A DNA stretch of 64,000 bases from Nocardioides sp. PD653-B2 (GTDB lineage: Bacteria > Actinomycetota > Actinomycetes > Propionibacteriales > Nocardioidaceae): contig NZ_BDJE01000034.1 in the NCBI RefSeq assembly GCF_002117935.1, positions 19,067 to 83,066 on the forward strand, given 5' to 3'. The translations under genes and the position numbers were made by a program. Positions within the stretch are counted from its first letter, which is position 1. Each line of letters begins with the position of its first letter. Of the stretch, positions 56,455 through 64,000 are shown one piece after another. The notes below the pieces were generated by a model. That model ran no database searches, was not told the DNA's origin, and saw only the letters and a list, made by a program, of their open reading frames with translations.

Positions 56455-57441
56455 TCAGGCACGCTCGTCGTAGGCCGCGAGGATCCGGTCGGCGGCGAGC
56501 GTGGCCGGCAGCTCGCCGGACAGCACGGCCTCGCGCACCTCCTCGCGGATCGCCTTCACGGCGGCCGAGTGGCGCAGCCGCTGGTCGAGCTCGTCGCGGA
56601 CCAGCGCCCACGTGAAGTCGAGCTGCTGGCGGGCGCGCTTGTCGGCGAGGCCGCCGACGCCGAGGTGCTCCCGGTGGGAGAGCACCTGCTCCCAGACGTC
56701 GTCGACCGCGATGTCCTCGAGGGCCGAGCAGGTCACCACCGGGGGCGCCCACTCGCCGTGCCCACGCACCATCCGCAGCGCGCCGGCCAGGTCGCGGGCG
56801 GCCGCCCGGGCCTCCTGCTGGCGGTCACCGTCGGCCTTGTTGACCGCGATCACGTCGGCGATCTCGAGGATGCCCTTCTTGATGCCCTGGAGCTGGTCGC
56901 CGGTGCGGGCCAGGGTGAGGAAGAGGAACGTGTCGACCATGCCCGCGACGGTCACCTCGGACTGGCCGACGCCGACGGTCTCGACGAGCACCACGTCGTA
57001 CGCCGCGGCCTCGAGCACCGCCATGGCCTGCACGGTCGCCCGCGCGACGCCGCCCAGCGTGCCCGCCGACGGGGAGGGCCGGATGTAGGCGAACGGGTCG
57101 TTCGCGAGCCGGGCCATCCGGGTCTTGTCGCCGAGCACCGAGCCGCCGGTGCGCACGCTCGACGGGTCGACCGCGAGCACGCCGACCCGGTGACCAGCGG
57201 CGGTCAGTCGGGAGCCGAGCGCCTCGATGAACGTGGACTTGCCGACGCCGGGGACGCCGGAGATGCCGACCCGCACGGCGGGCGACTGCACGCCGGAGCG
57301 CTCGCCGCCGAGCTCGACCAGCAGCTCGCGGGCGTCCGCGCGGTGCTGGGGCCGACTCGACTCCACGAGCGTGATCGCCTGGGAGACGGCGGCCCGCTTC
57401 CCGGCGCGGATGCCCTCGACCAGCGCCGCGACGTCCGGCAT
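56455..57441 (-). CDS. meaB: methylmalonyl-CoA mutase-associated GTPase MeaB
   Basis: A 328-aa P-loop GTPase (G3E type) that loads and protects the B12 cofactor of methylmalonyl-CoA mutase. Walker A is ISGVPGVGKSTFIEALG, with AVDPSSVRTGGSVLGDKTRM and the switch VLVETVGVGQSE following, and the base-recognition VNKADGD. Length is normal. It lies 10 bp downstream of the large mutase subunit gene on the same strand, so it is certainly co-transcribed. A 122-bp gap to the ScyD-like gene follows. Confidence 0.96.
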   Translation of the reverse strand: MPDVAALVEGIRAGKRAAVSQAITLVESSRPQHRADARELLVELGGERSGVQSPAVRVGISGVPGVGKSTFIEALGSRLTAAGHRVGVLAVDPSSVRTGGSVLGDKTRMARLANDPFAYIRPSPSAGTLGGVARATVQAMAVLEAAAYDVVLVETVGVGQSEVTVAGMVDTFLFLTLARTGDQLQGIKKGILEIADVIAVNKADGDRQQEARAAARDLAGALRMVRGHGEWAPPVVTCSALEDIAVDDVWEQVLSHREHLGVGGLADKRARQQLDFTWALVRDELDQRLRHSAAVKAIREEVREAVLSGELPATLAADRILAAYDERA

Positions 57442-57451
57442 CAGCGCGCCA

Positions 57452-59569
57452 TCAGTGGTGGAGCTGCTCCCGCAGCTTCGCCAGCAGGTCGAGGGCCGAC
57501 TCGGCGATCACCGTGCCCGGCAGGAACACCGCAGCCGCACCCATCTCGAGGAGCGTGGGCACGTCGTCGGGCGGGATCACGCCGCCGATGACGACCATGA
57601 TGTCCGGGCGGCCCTGGTCGGCGAGCGCCTGCTTCAGGGCGGGCAGCAGCGCGAGGTGGCCGGCCGCGAGCGACGAGACGCCGACGATGTGCACGTCGGC
57701 GTCGACCGCCTGCTGGGCGACCTCCTCCGGCGTCGAGAACAGCGGACCCACGTCGACGTCGAAGCCCATGTCGGCGAATGCCGAGACGATGACCTTCTGG
57801 CCGCGGTCGTGGCCGTCCTGGCCCATCTTGGCGACCAGGATGCGCGGGCGGCGGCCCTCGGCCTCCTCGAACTCCTCGGTGGCGTCGAGCACCTGCTGGA
57901 GCAGGGTGCCGTCGCCGTGGCTCGACTCGTCCCTGTACACGCCGCTGATCGTACGGATCACGGCCTGGTGCCGGCCGTAGACCTTCTCCAGCGCGTCGGA
58001 GATCTCTCCCACGGTGGCCTTGGCCCGGGCGGCATCGACCGCGAGCGCGAGCAGGTTGCCGTCGAGGGAGTCCTTGGTCGCTCCGCGTTCGGCGGAGTTG
58101 GTGAGCGCCTCGAGCGTGCGGCGGACCTCGTCGTCGTCGCGCTCCGCGCGCAGCCGCTCGAGCTTCGCGATCTGCTGGCGGTAGACGTCGTCGTTGTCGA
58201 CGCGGAGCACGTCGAGCTTGTCCTCGGCGGCGAGCCGGTACGTGTTGACGCCGATGACCTTCTGGGCGCCGGAGTCGATCCGGGCCTGGGTGCGGGCCGC
58301 GGCCTCCTCGATGCGCATCTTCGGGATGCCCTGCTCGATCGCAGCGGCCATGCCGCCCGCGGCCTCGGCCTCCTGGATGTGCGCCCAGGCGCGCTCCGCG
58401 AGGTCGTGGGTCAGCCGCTCCACGTAGTAGGAGCCGGCCCACGGGTCGATCGTGCCCGTCGTCCCGCTCTCCTGTTGCAGCAGCAGCTGGGTGTTGCGCG
58501 CGATCCGGGCCGAGAAGTCGGTCGGCAGGGCGATGGCCTCGTCGAGGGCGTTGGTGTGCAGCGACTGGGTGTGGCCCTGGGTCGCGGCCATCGCCTCGAT
58601 GGCGGTGCGCTGCACGTTGTTGAAGACGTCCTGCGCGGTCAGCGACCAGCCGCTGGTCTGGCTGTGCGTGCGCAGGCTGAGCGACTTGGGGTTCTGCGGG
58701 TCGAACTCGCGCACGAGCTTCGCCCAGAGCGCGCGGGCGGCGCGCAGCTTCGCGACCTCCATGAAGAAGTTCATGCCGATCGCCCAGAAGAACGACAGCC
58801 GCGGCGCGAACTGGTCGATCGTCATGCCGGTGTCGAGGCCAGCGCGGATGTACTCGACGCCGTCGGCCAGCGTGTAGGCGAGCTCCAGGTCGGCCGTCGC
58901 CCCGGCCTCCTGGATGTGGTAGCCGGAGATCGAGATCGAGTTGAAGCGCGGCATCTTCGCGGCGGTGTAGCTGAAGATGTCGGAGATGATCCGCATGCTC
59001 GGGGCCGGCGGGTAGATGTAGGTGTTGCGGACCATGAACTCCTTGAGGATGTCGTTCTGGATGGTCCCCGCGAGCTGCGAAGGCTCCACCCCCTGCTCCT
59101 CCGCTGCCGCGATGTAGAGCGCGAGCACCGGCAGCACGGCACCGTTCATGGTCATCGACACCGACATCTCGTCGAGCGGGATGCCCTCGAAGAGGGTGCG
59201 GGTGTCGTAGATCGAGTCGATCGCCACGCCGGCCATGCCGACGTCGCCGCGCACCCGCGGGTGGTCGGAGTCGTAGCCGCGGTGCGTCGCCAGGTCGAAC
59301 GCGACGCTCAGGCCCTTCTGACCGGCCGCGAGGTTGCGCCGGTAGAACGCGTTGGACTCCTCGGCGGTGGAGAAGCCGGCGTACTGCCGGATCGTCCACG
59401 GCTGGGTCGTGTACATCGTCGGGTAGGGCCCGCGCAGGAACGGGCTCAGGCCGGGGAAGGTGCCGAGCGCGTCGAGCCCCGCGAGGTCCTCCGGGCCGTA
59501 CGACGGCTTGATCTCGATGCCCTCGGGGGACATCCACGGCTCGCTGCTGAAGCTCTCCGGGACGCTCAT
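57452..59569 (-). CDS. mutB: methylmalonyl-CoA mutase large (alpha) subunit
   Basis: A 705-aa B12-dependent mutase subunit. It has the TIM-barrel core ([44 protein letters not shown]) and a C-terminal cobalamin domain with [13 protein letters not shown], the DxHxxG cobalt-ligand motif around residue 583. It interconverts (R)-methylmalonyl-CoA and succinyl-CoA, for propionate, odd-chain and branched amino-acid metabolism. Symbol follows the mycobacterial convention (mutB = large). ATG 59569 (MSVPESFSS) is chosen; a longer frame adds about 33 residues that overlap no known domain. Confidence 0.96.
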   Translation of the reverse strand: MSVPESFSSEPWMSPEGIEIKPSYGPEDLAGLDALGTFPGLSPFLRGPYPTMYTTQPWTIRQYAGFSTAEESNAFYRRNLAAGQKGLSVAFDLATHRGYDSDHPRVRGDVGMAGVAIDSIYDTRTLFEGIPLDEMSVSMTMNGAVLPVLALYIAAAEEQGVEPSQLAGTIQNDILKEFMVRNTYIYPPAPSMRIISDIFSYTAAKMPRFNSISISGYHIQEAGATADLELAYTLADGVEYIRAGLDTGMTIDQFAPRLSFFWAIGMNFFMEVAKLRAARALWAKLVREFDPQNPKSLSLRTHSQTSGWSLTAQDVFNNVQRTAIEAMAATQGHTQSLHTNALDEAIALPTDFSARIARNTQLLLQQESGTTGTIDPWAGSYYVERLTHDLAERAWAHIQEAEAAGGMAAAIEQGIPKMRIEEAAARTQARIDSGAQKVIGVNTYRLAAEDKLDVLRVDNDDVYRQQIAKLERLRAERDDDEVRRTLEALTNSAERGATKDSLDGNLLALAVDAARAKATVGEISDALEKVYGRHQAVIRTISGVYRDESSHGDGTLLQQVLDATEEFEEAEGRRPRILVAKMGQDGHDRGQKVIVSAFADMGFDVDVGPLFSTPEEVAQQAVDADVHIVGVSSLAAGHLALLPALKQALADQGRPDIMVVIGGVIPPDDVPTLLEMGAAAVFLPGTVIAESALDLLAKLREQLHH

Positions 59570-59624
59570 GTCGGGGTCCCCGCGGAATCGCGGAGCGCCA
59601 GCGGAGCGATTTTGTGGGGTGGGA

Positions 59625-61313
59625 TCATGTCGGCTTCTCCCCTTCGATACCGCTCGTCCCTCGCGCACTCAGGACAAGCCTCGTGCGGGTCAGGAAGTCC
59701 AGGGCGTCGACGCCCATCGCGCAGGAGTCGTCGGCCCAGTCGCGGGGCCTGCCCGCGACGATCACCCACTCGGCGCCCTTGCTCCGCAGCTCTGCCGCGG
59801 TCTCGGCACCGTGCTCGTCGTACGCGGCGTCGGTGCCGGCGACGCACACGACGCGGTGGTCGCCCGCCTCGGTCGTCAGCGCGATGCCGCCGGCGGCGAA
59901 GAGGTTGGTGGCGAACGTCGCGCGGGCGGTGTGCTGGGCGACGGTGCCGAGGGTCGCCAGGAAGACCGGAGTCGCGGGGGGCTCGTCGCGGAGCGCCTCG
60001 AAGCTGGCGCCGTAGCGGCGGACCGCGGGAGCCGTCGGATCGGGCTCGCGCGCGGGCAGCTCCTCGCCGAGGTGGGGGAACTCGGTGAGGCCGGTGATCG
60101 GGCGCTGGCGCTGGGCGATCTCGGCCTCGCGCTTCGCGACGGTCCGGGCGATGCCGGCGTCCAGCGTCTGGAGCGGGTCGGGAGCGTCGTCCAGCTCGCC
60201 GAACAGACCCCAGGCGGCGCGGGCCAGGTCGTCGGTGAGCTTCTCGACGGCGTACGAGCCGCCGGCGGGGTCGGCGACGTGGGCGACATGGGCCTCGTCG
60301 ATGAGCAGGTGCGAGGTGTTGCGGGCGATCCGGCGACCGAACGCGTCGGGTCGGCCGAGCGGGCTGTCGAAGGGCAGCACGGTGACGCTGTCCGCTCCCC
60401 CGACCCCGGCGGCGAACGCCGCGACGGTGGTGCGCAGCATGTTGACCCAGGGGTCGTACTTGCTCATCATCGGCCGGCTGGTGACCGCGTGCAGGCGCAT
60501 CTCGCGGGTCTCCGCGGCGCTCGTCTCGAGCACCCGCGCCCACAGCCGGCGCGCGGCACGCAGCTTGGCGATCGAGGGGAACTGCTCGTCGGTGACGGCG
60601 TAGCGGAACTCGACCAGGCCGGCCGCCTCGTCGACGCTCAGCCCGGCGCCGGTGAGGGTGCGGAGGTACGTCGCGCCCGCGGCCATCGACCAGGCCAGCT
60701 CCTGGACGTCGGAGGCACCCTTGTCGTGGACGTGCGTCGCGTCGACGACGAAGGCCAGCACCTCGGCCCGCTGCGCGGCCTTCGCGACGTCGGCCGTCGC
60801 CTCGGCGGCCGGGACGCCGAGGTTGGTGGCGGGGTGGAGCTCGCGGCCCTCGGCGTACGCGAGGAAGGCGGCGGGGTCCTGGCCGTCGAGCACGACGGGG
60901 GCGAGGTCGAGCAGCACGCCCTCGAGGAGCGCGGCCAGGTCGGCGTCGCCGCGGACCCAGAGCGAGGTGACCCCGCCCTCCAGGTCGACGAGAGCGTCCT
61001 CGTTGGTGGAGACCTGGGAGCGGATGTCCCAGTCGCCCGCGCGGGTCGGCCGGCCGCTGGTCTGGAGGTCGTCGAGGAGGTCGGGGGTGCCGAGCGGGGT
61101 GACGTCGATCCCGTCGAGCGTGGTGCGGGTCAGCTTCGCCCAGACCAGGTCGTCGGGGTCGTCCTCGCCCAGCCGCTTCGCCTTGCGAAGCACCGCCGCG
61201 GCCTGCTTCTCCCAGTCGGCCGCGGTCCAGGAGTCCTCCGGGGACGCCAGGTCGAGCGAGCCCTGCTCGGGCTCGAGCTCCGTCGGCTCGTCCAGCCCAC
61301 CCTCGACAGTCAT
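59625..61313 (-). CDS. mutA: methylmalonyl-CoA mutase small (beta) subunit
   Basis: A 562-aa mutase-fold partner. It has the barrel blocks [20 protein letters not shown] and [16 protein letters not shown], and a short C-terminal domain without the DxHxxG ligand, so it does not bind cobalamin in the active manner; it is structural, as in Propionibacterium. It is the first gene of the mutA-mutB-meaB transcript, with 55 bp between mutA and mutB. It is divergent from the ECF sigma gene; the 90-bp gap holds both promoters. Confidence 0.95.
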   Translation of the reverse strand: MTVEGGLDEPTELEPEQGSLDLASPEDSWTAADWEKQAAAVLRKAKRLGEDDPDDLVWAKLTRTTLDGIDVTPLGTPDLLDDLQTSGRPTRAGDWDIRSQVSTNEDALVDLEGGVTSLWVRGDADLAALLEGVLLDLAPVVLDGQDPAAFLAYAEGRELHPATNLGVPAAEATADVAKAAQRAEVLAFVVDATHVHDKGASDVQELAWSMAAGATYLRTLTGAGLSVDEAAGLVEFRYAVTDEQFPSIAKLRAARRLWARVLETSAAETREMRLHAVTSRPMMSKYDPWVNMLRTTVAAFAAGVGGADSVTVLPFDSPLGRPDAFGRRIARNTSHLLIDEAHVAHVADPAGGSYAVEKLTDDLARAAWGLFGELDDAPDPLQTLDAGIARTVAKREAEIAQRQRPITGLTEFPHLGEELPAREPDPTAPAVRRYGASFEALRDEPPATPVFLATLGTVAQHTARATFATNLFAAGGIALTTEAGDHRVVCVAGTDAAYDEHGAETAAELRSKGAEWVIVAGRPRDWADDSCAMGVDALDFLTRTRLVLSARGTSGIEGEKPT

Positions 61314-61372
61314 GCAGCGAACGATAAGAGCGGGGAGTGACGGCGGCTACAGAGTGTGACCTTTTCGACCGT

Positions 61373-61391
61373 GAACCCGATCCGGGGGTTC
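61373..61391. promoter_or_regulatory. inverted repeat upstream of ECF sigma gene
   Basis: GAACCC (61373-61378) and GGGTTC (61386-61391) are a perfect inverted repeat with a 7-nt spacer, 14 bp before the sigma gene start, in the short divergent gap to mutA. It may be an operator or the leader hairpin of the sigma mRNA. No clear consensus promoter. Confidence 0.4.
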
Positions 61392-61404
61392 GGGGAACAT
61401 CGGG

Positions 61405-62043
61405 ATGGAGGACGGTGCCCCACCCGACCAGGGCCCGGACGCGATGACCCCTACCGACCTGCCCGAGGACGACGCCGCCGTCGTGGCGTCCTCGCTGACG
61501 GATCCCCCGCGGTTCGCGCTGCTCTACGACCGGTACGCCGCCGACATCCACCGCTTCGTCGCACGCCGCCTCGGCACCGGCGCGGCGGAGGACGTCACGG
61601 CCGACGTCTTCCTGGCCGCCTTCCGGGGCCGGTCCCGGTACGACGCCACCCGCCCCACCGCCCGTCCCTGGCTCTACGGCATCGCGGCCAACCTGGTCGG
61701 CAAGCACCGCCGCAGCGAGGTCCGCGGCCTGCGCGCCCTGGCCCGGACCGGCACCGACCCGGTCGCCCAGTCGTGGGTCGAGCAGGCCGACGAGCGGGTC
61801 ACCGCCCAGGCGCACAGCGCCCCGCTGGCCCGGGCTCTCGCCGACCTCTCCGCCGGCGACCGCGACGTGCTGCTGCTCGTGGCGTGGGCCGACCTCGGCT
61901 ACCAGGAGGTCGCCGACGCCCTGGGCATCCCGCTCGGCACGGTCCGCTCCCGCCTGCACCGGGCCCGCTGCCAGGTCCGGGCCGCCCTCACCGACCACCA
62001 CCCCCACCCGCACGACACCGAGGAGGCACTGCGCCATGGATGA
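61405..62043 (+). CDS. ECF-type RNA polymerase sigma factor
   Basis: A 212-aa sigma-70 family protein. Region 2 is FALLYDRYAADIHRFVARRL with DVTADVFLAAFRGR and PWLYGIAANLVGKHRR; region 4 is LADLSAGDRDVLLLVAWADL, GYQEVADALGIPLGTVRSRL, HRARCQVRAAL. Starts at 61405; ATG 61444 is an alternative that drops 13 residues. The last 8 bp overlap the CU044_5270 gene, which probably acts as its membrane partner or anti-sigma-like protein. Confidence 0.92.
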   Translation: MEDGAPPDQGPDAMTPTDLPEDDAAVVASSLTDPPRFALLYDRYAADIHRFVARRLGTGAAEDVTADVFLAAFRGRSRYDATRPTARPWLYGIAANLVGKHRRSEVRGLRALARTGTDPVAQSWVEQADERVTAQAHSAPLARALADLSAGDRDVLLLVAWADLGYQEVADALGIPLGTVRSRLHRARCQVRAALTDHHPHPHDTEEALRHG

Positions 62044-62953
62044 GATGACCCTGCTCCGCGAGTTCCGGTCGGACGCTCCCGACACCGCGCCGCCCCCCGC
62101 CGTACGCCAGCGACTCCTCACCGAGACGCTGCCCCGCTCGCCGCGACGCCCCTGGCACCTCGCGGCCGGGGCCGCGGTCGCCGCGGCCGCCGTCACGGTG
62201 GCGCTCGTGGTCACCGCCGTCGGCCCGGGCGCCTCCCCCAGCGCCGCCGAGGTGCTCGGCCTGGCGGCCCGGACGGTCGCCGCGACCCCCGTCGAGCGTC
62301 CCGCCGACGACCAGTGGGTCTACCAGAGCTACCAGTTCGCCGGACCCCAGGGCGAGGCTCCGAGCGTGCTCGGCGAGGCCTGGACCCGCTTCGACGGCAC
62401 CGAGTTCGCCGACCACGCCTCTGACTCCACCCGGGTCGACGTCCAGCCGCTCGTCGACGACGAAACCCCGACCCCGGCCGAGTGGTGGGACTTCCTGACG
62501 ACGCTGCCCGCCGACCCGGAGGCGCTGCTCGCGCGGCTCCGGACCGACGGCCCGGTCGACGGCGAGGGCGCCACCCAGGCGGCCCGCGACTTCGACGCCG
62601 TCACGGCGAGCCTGACCAACGCCCCGGTGCTGCCGCCCCAGGCGCACGCACGCCTCTTCCGCGCCCTGGCCACCATCCCCGGCGTCGAGATCGACGAGGA
62701 CGCCGCGCCCGACCTCGCCGGCCGCGACGTGCTGGCCGTCGTCTTCACCGGTGAGACCCAGGACGGCTCGGCGGTGCGCAACCGGCACGAGCTGCTGCTC
62801 GACCCCTCGACGTACGCCTACCGGGGCGACCGGGTGACGGCGCTCGAGGACGGCACCCTGGCGGGCGGCTCGCCGGTCAGCGAGGGCGAGCGGTGGTACG
62901 ACGGGGTCCTGGTCGACACCGCGGTCGTGGACCGGCCCGGCCTGACGCACTGA
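62036..62953 (+). CDS. CU044_5270-family membrane protein (sigma partner)
   Basis: A 305-aa protein: N-terminal cytoplasmic part (MDEMTLLREFRSDAPDTAPP), a helix at about 42-63 (LAAGAAVAAAAVTVALVVTA), then an extracellular domain of about 240 residues. In actinobacteria these sit behind ECF sigma genes, as here (8-bp overlap), and are assigned to the CU044_5270 family; function as anti-sigma or sensing partner is plausible. The family recognition is from memory of the sequence style (EVLGLAARTVAATP, WVYQSYQFA). Confidence 0.8.
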   Translation: MDEMTLLREFRSDAPDTAPPPAVRQRLLTETLPRSPRRPWHLAAGAAVAAAAVTVALVVTAVGPGASPSAAEVLGLAARTVAATPVERPADDQWVYQSYQFAGPQGEAPSVLGEAWTRFDGTEFADHASDSTRVDVQPLVDDETPTPAEWWDFLTTLPADPEALLARLRTDGPVDGEGATQAARDFDAVTASLTNAPVLPPQAHARLFRALATIPGVEIDEDAAPDLAGRDVLAVVFTGETQDGSAVRNRHELLLDPSTYAYRGDRVTALEDGTLAGGSPVSEGERWYDGVLVDTAVVDRPGLTH

Positions 62954-62966
62954 CCGGCCCCCGGGC

Positions 62967-63233
62967 TCATCGCCCGGGGCCGCCCCACTGGATGACGTGG
63001 GAGTCGGCCGTCAGGTCGAGCGCGGCCTGGCGGTCGGCGATCACGCCCAGGGCCCGGACCATCCGCTCCTCCAGGGAGGCGCGGTCGCCGAGAGCAGCGA
63101 GCTTGGCGGCCTCCTCCCGGAGGAGCGCATGGAAGCGCGCGACGCCCGGTCCCTCGCCGCACACGTGGAGGTGGGCCACCCCCGCCTCGTCGACCTCGAG
63201 TCGCACACCGTGCTCCGTCACCCGTGCAGCCAA
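62967..63233 (-). pseudogene. short DUF222/13E12-like fragment
   Basis: An 88-aa frame whose middle part (EEAAKLAALGDRASLEERMV then RALGVIADRQAALDLTADS) resembles one segment of the DUF222 domain of actinobacterial HNH endonuclease (13E12-type) proteins. The full proteins are about 400-500 aa; neither the rest of DUF222 nor the HNH motif lies nearby. It may therefore be a decayed remnant, or a small hypothetical protein in its own right. It is convergent with CU044_5270, 13 bp apart. Confidence 0.4.
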
Positions 63234-63307
63234 GCACCCGCCACCGACAACCCGTCCGGGAGCTCGCGCGTCCTACCGGTGACCGACTCGGGAGGAGCGT
63301 GAGGGAC

Positions 63308-63442
63308 ATGACAGAGCCGTCGAGAGGGCTCACGATCGTCAAGGCGATCGTCACCGTGGTGGTGGTGACGGTCGTCGTGGCGGCGGCGCTGGGCGGGGCG
63401 ACGTACGTCGTCTCGCGGGCGCTGGTGGGGGCCATGTCCTGA
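63308..63442 (+). CDS. 44-aa single-pass membrane peptide
   Basis: A small gene: ATG 63308 follows GGAGGAG at 63291-63297. The peptide is MTEPSRGLTIVKA followed by a hydrophobic helix IVTVVVVTVVVAAALGGATY and a short tail VVSRALVGAMS. It reads as a membrane-inserted micropeptide. The stop lies 12 bp before the first palindromic core of the repeat locus. No known family. Confidence 0.5.
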   Translation: MTEPSRGLTIVKAIVTVVVVTVVVAAALGGATYVVSRALVGAMS

Positions 63443-63451
63443 CCGTCCCCA

Positions 63452-63525
63452 CCGGCGCAATTGCGCTGTTGCGACACCGATGCGGGCCCATTCGGCGTCA
63501 CAACGGCGCAATTGCGCTGTTGCGG
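63452..63525 (-). repeat. second 51-bp palindromic repeat locus, inverted orientation, two cores
   Basis: GCGCAATTGCGC cores at 63455-63466 and 63506-63517, again exactly 51 bp apart. Each is followed by TGTTG, so on the reverse strand they read CAACAGCGCAATTGCGCC, matching the array at 21791 in core, flanking arms and the GTTGTGAC extension. This shows a dispersed repeat family in both orientations, always intergenic in this window. The spacing DNA is less conserved than in the large array. Confidence 0.9.
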
Positions 63526-63561
63526 TCGGCCCCCAGCGGCCCCCGCCGTTACCCTCGCCCG

Positions 63562-63981
63562 GTGAAGGTGAGCTCCCCGGACGGGACGACGTGGCGGGTC
63601 AGCCGGCGCTGGGTGCCGTGGCGCCGGCGCCTGAAGGGCGCGCTCGACGGGGTGCCCGACCTCGGGATCGGCTCGCTGGGCGACGACCCGATCAGCGTGA
63701 TCGTCGGGATCGTCCTGCTGATCATCCTGATCCCGTTCATCCTGCTGGCGCTGGTCGCCGGGGTCGAGCTCCTGCTGGTGCTGCTGGTGCTGCCCTTCGC
63801 GGTCCTCGGCCGGATGCTCCTCGGGCGGCACTGGACCGTGGAGGTACGCCGGGGCTGGCGGCCGTACGCCGAGGAGCAGGCGGGTGACTGGCAGGCGAGC
63901 GGGCTCCGGGTCCACGCGCTCGCCGACGACCTCCGGCGCGGCAACCCGCCGCCCCAGACGCTGAACGTGCCGAAGGGCTAG
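63562..63981 (+). CDS. membrane protein of unknown function
   Basis: A 139-aa protein. GTG 63562 is chosen; a longer frame would begin within the repeat. N-terminal part SSPDGTTWRVSRRWVPWRRR is basic, then two helices (VIVGIVLLIILIPFILLALV and LLVLLVLPFAVLG), and a C-terminal region HWTVEVRRGWRPYAEEQAGD with VHALADDLRRGNPP. The style SPDGTTWRVRRRW and the VEVRRGWR-type end occur in small actinobacterial membrane proteins of unknown role. It ends 19 bp before the window end. Confidence 0.65.
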   Translation: MKVSSPDGTTWRVSRRWVPWRRRLKGALDGVPDLGIGSLGDDPISVIVGIVLLIILIPFILLALVAGVELLLVLLVLPFAVLGRMLLGRHWTVEVRRGWRPYAEEQAGDWQASGLRVHALADDLRRGNPPPQTLNVPKG

Positions 63982-64000
63982 ATGTACCCGGCCATCAGGT

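Noticed and set aside
57227..60088. 953-aa frame antisense to methylmalonyl-CoA mutase genes
   Set aside because: Overlaps three certain genes on the minus strand and has no recognisable domain.
61314..61404. Cobalamin riboswitch upstream of the mutase operon
   Set aside because: The gap is only about 90 bp and I see no B12-box-like conserved elements; too short for the aptamer.

Overview
The window is about 64 kb of a high-GC chromosome (roughly 70% G+C by eye, not computed). Strong third-position GC bias, many GTG starts and many 4-bp stop/start overlaps point to a Nocardioides-like actinobacterium. Supporting gene content includes CU044_5270, DUF3592, OFA MFS and MerR/aldo-keto families, a two-subunit methylmalonyl-CoA mutase and a LpdA-type quinone reductase. 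It looks like core chromosome. I see no rRNA, tRNA, transposase, phage, CRISPR or toxin-antitoxin locus. Gene order resembles, from memory, M. tuberculosis Rv3274c-Rv3315c (acyl-CoA dehydrogenase, GtrA, Maf, AccA3, LpdA, PNP, phosphomutase, Add, DeoA, Cdd), with insertions.

0-9 kb: TetR regulator, Maf, GtrA, an OFA-type MFS carrier with a coupled 33-aa small subunit, an acyl-CoA dehydrogenase with a palindromic operator candidate, a secreted M6-like metalloprotease, and a biotin-dependent acyl-CoA carboxylase alpha subunit. 9-18.4 kb: surface and envelope genes. These are three tandem paralogous membrane proteins of unknown function, an RTX-repeat secreted protein, a pair of bacterial PH-domain membrane proteins, and a large LamG-LamG-LamG-PASTA secreted protein. 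18.4-23.5 kb: pyruvate carboxylase, a seven-copy 51-bp tandem repeat with a GCGCAATTGCGC palindrome, and a GAF/PP2C phosphatase. 23.4-27.6 kb: an XRE-cupin regulator divergent from a BenE transporter with a palindromic operator between them, and two SpoIID/LytB paralogs.

27.6-55 kb: two flavoprotein disulfide reductases, then a large nucleoside salvage district. It holds purine nucleoside phosphorylase, a phosphohexomutase-family enzyme, deoxyribose-phosphate aldolase, an aldehyde dehydrogenase plus a catalytically dead half-length partner, a uridine-kinase-like P-loop protein, adenosine deaminase, thymidine phosphorylase, cytidine deaminase, and a BMP-type nucleoside ABC importer. Together they could import nucleosides, deaminate and phosphorolyse them, and feed (deoxy)ribose phosphates into glycolysis. 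Interspersed are a MerR regulator/aldo-keto reductase unit with two matching operators, a uronate-dehydrogenase-like enzyme and two paralogous lipoproteins.

55-64 kb: a ScyD/ScyE-like secreted beta-propeller protein, MeaB, the large and small subunits of methylmalonyl-CoA mutase, an ECF sigma factor with its CU044_5270 partner, a short DUF222-like fragment, a 44-aa membrane peptide, two further copies of the 51-bp repeat in inverted orientation, and a small membrane protein. The biological function of the 51-bp repeat family, the membrane-protein trio and the lipoprotein pair is unknown; these are the most novel-looking parts.
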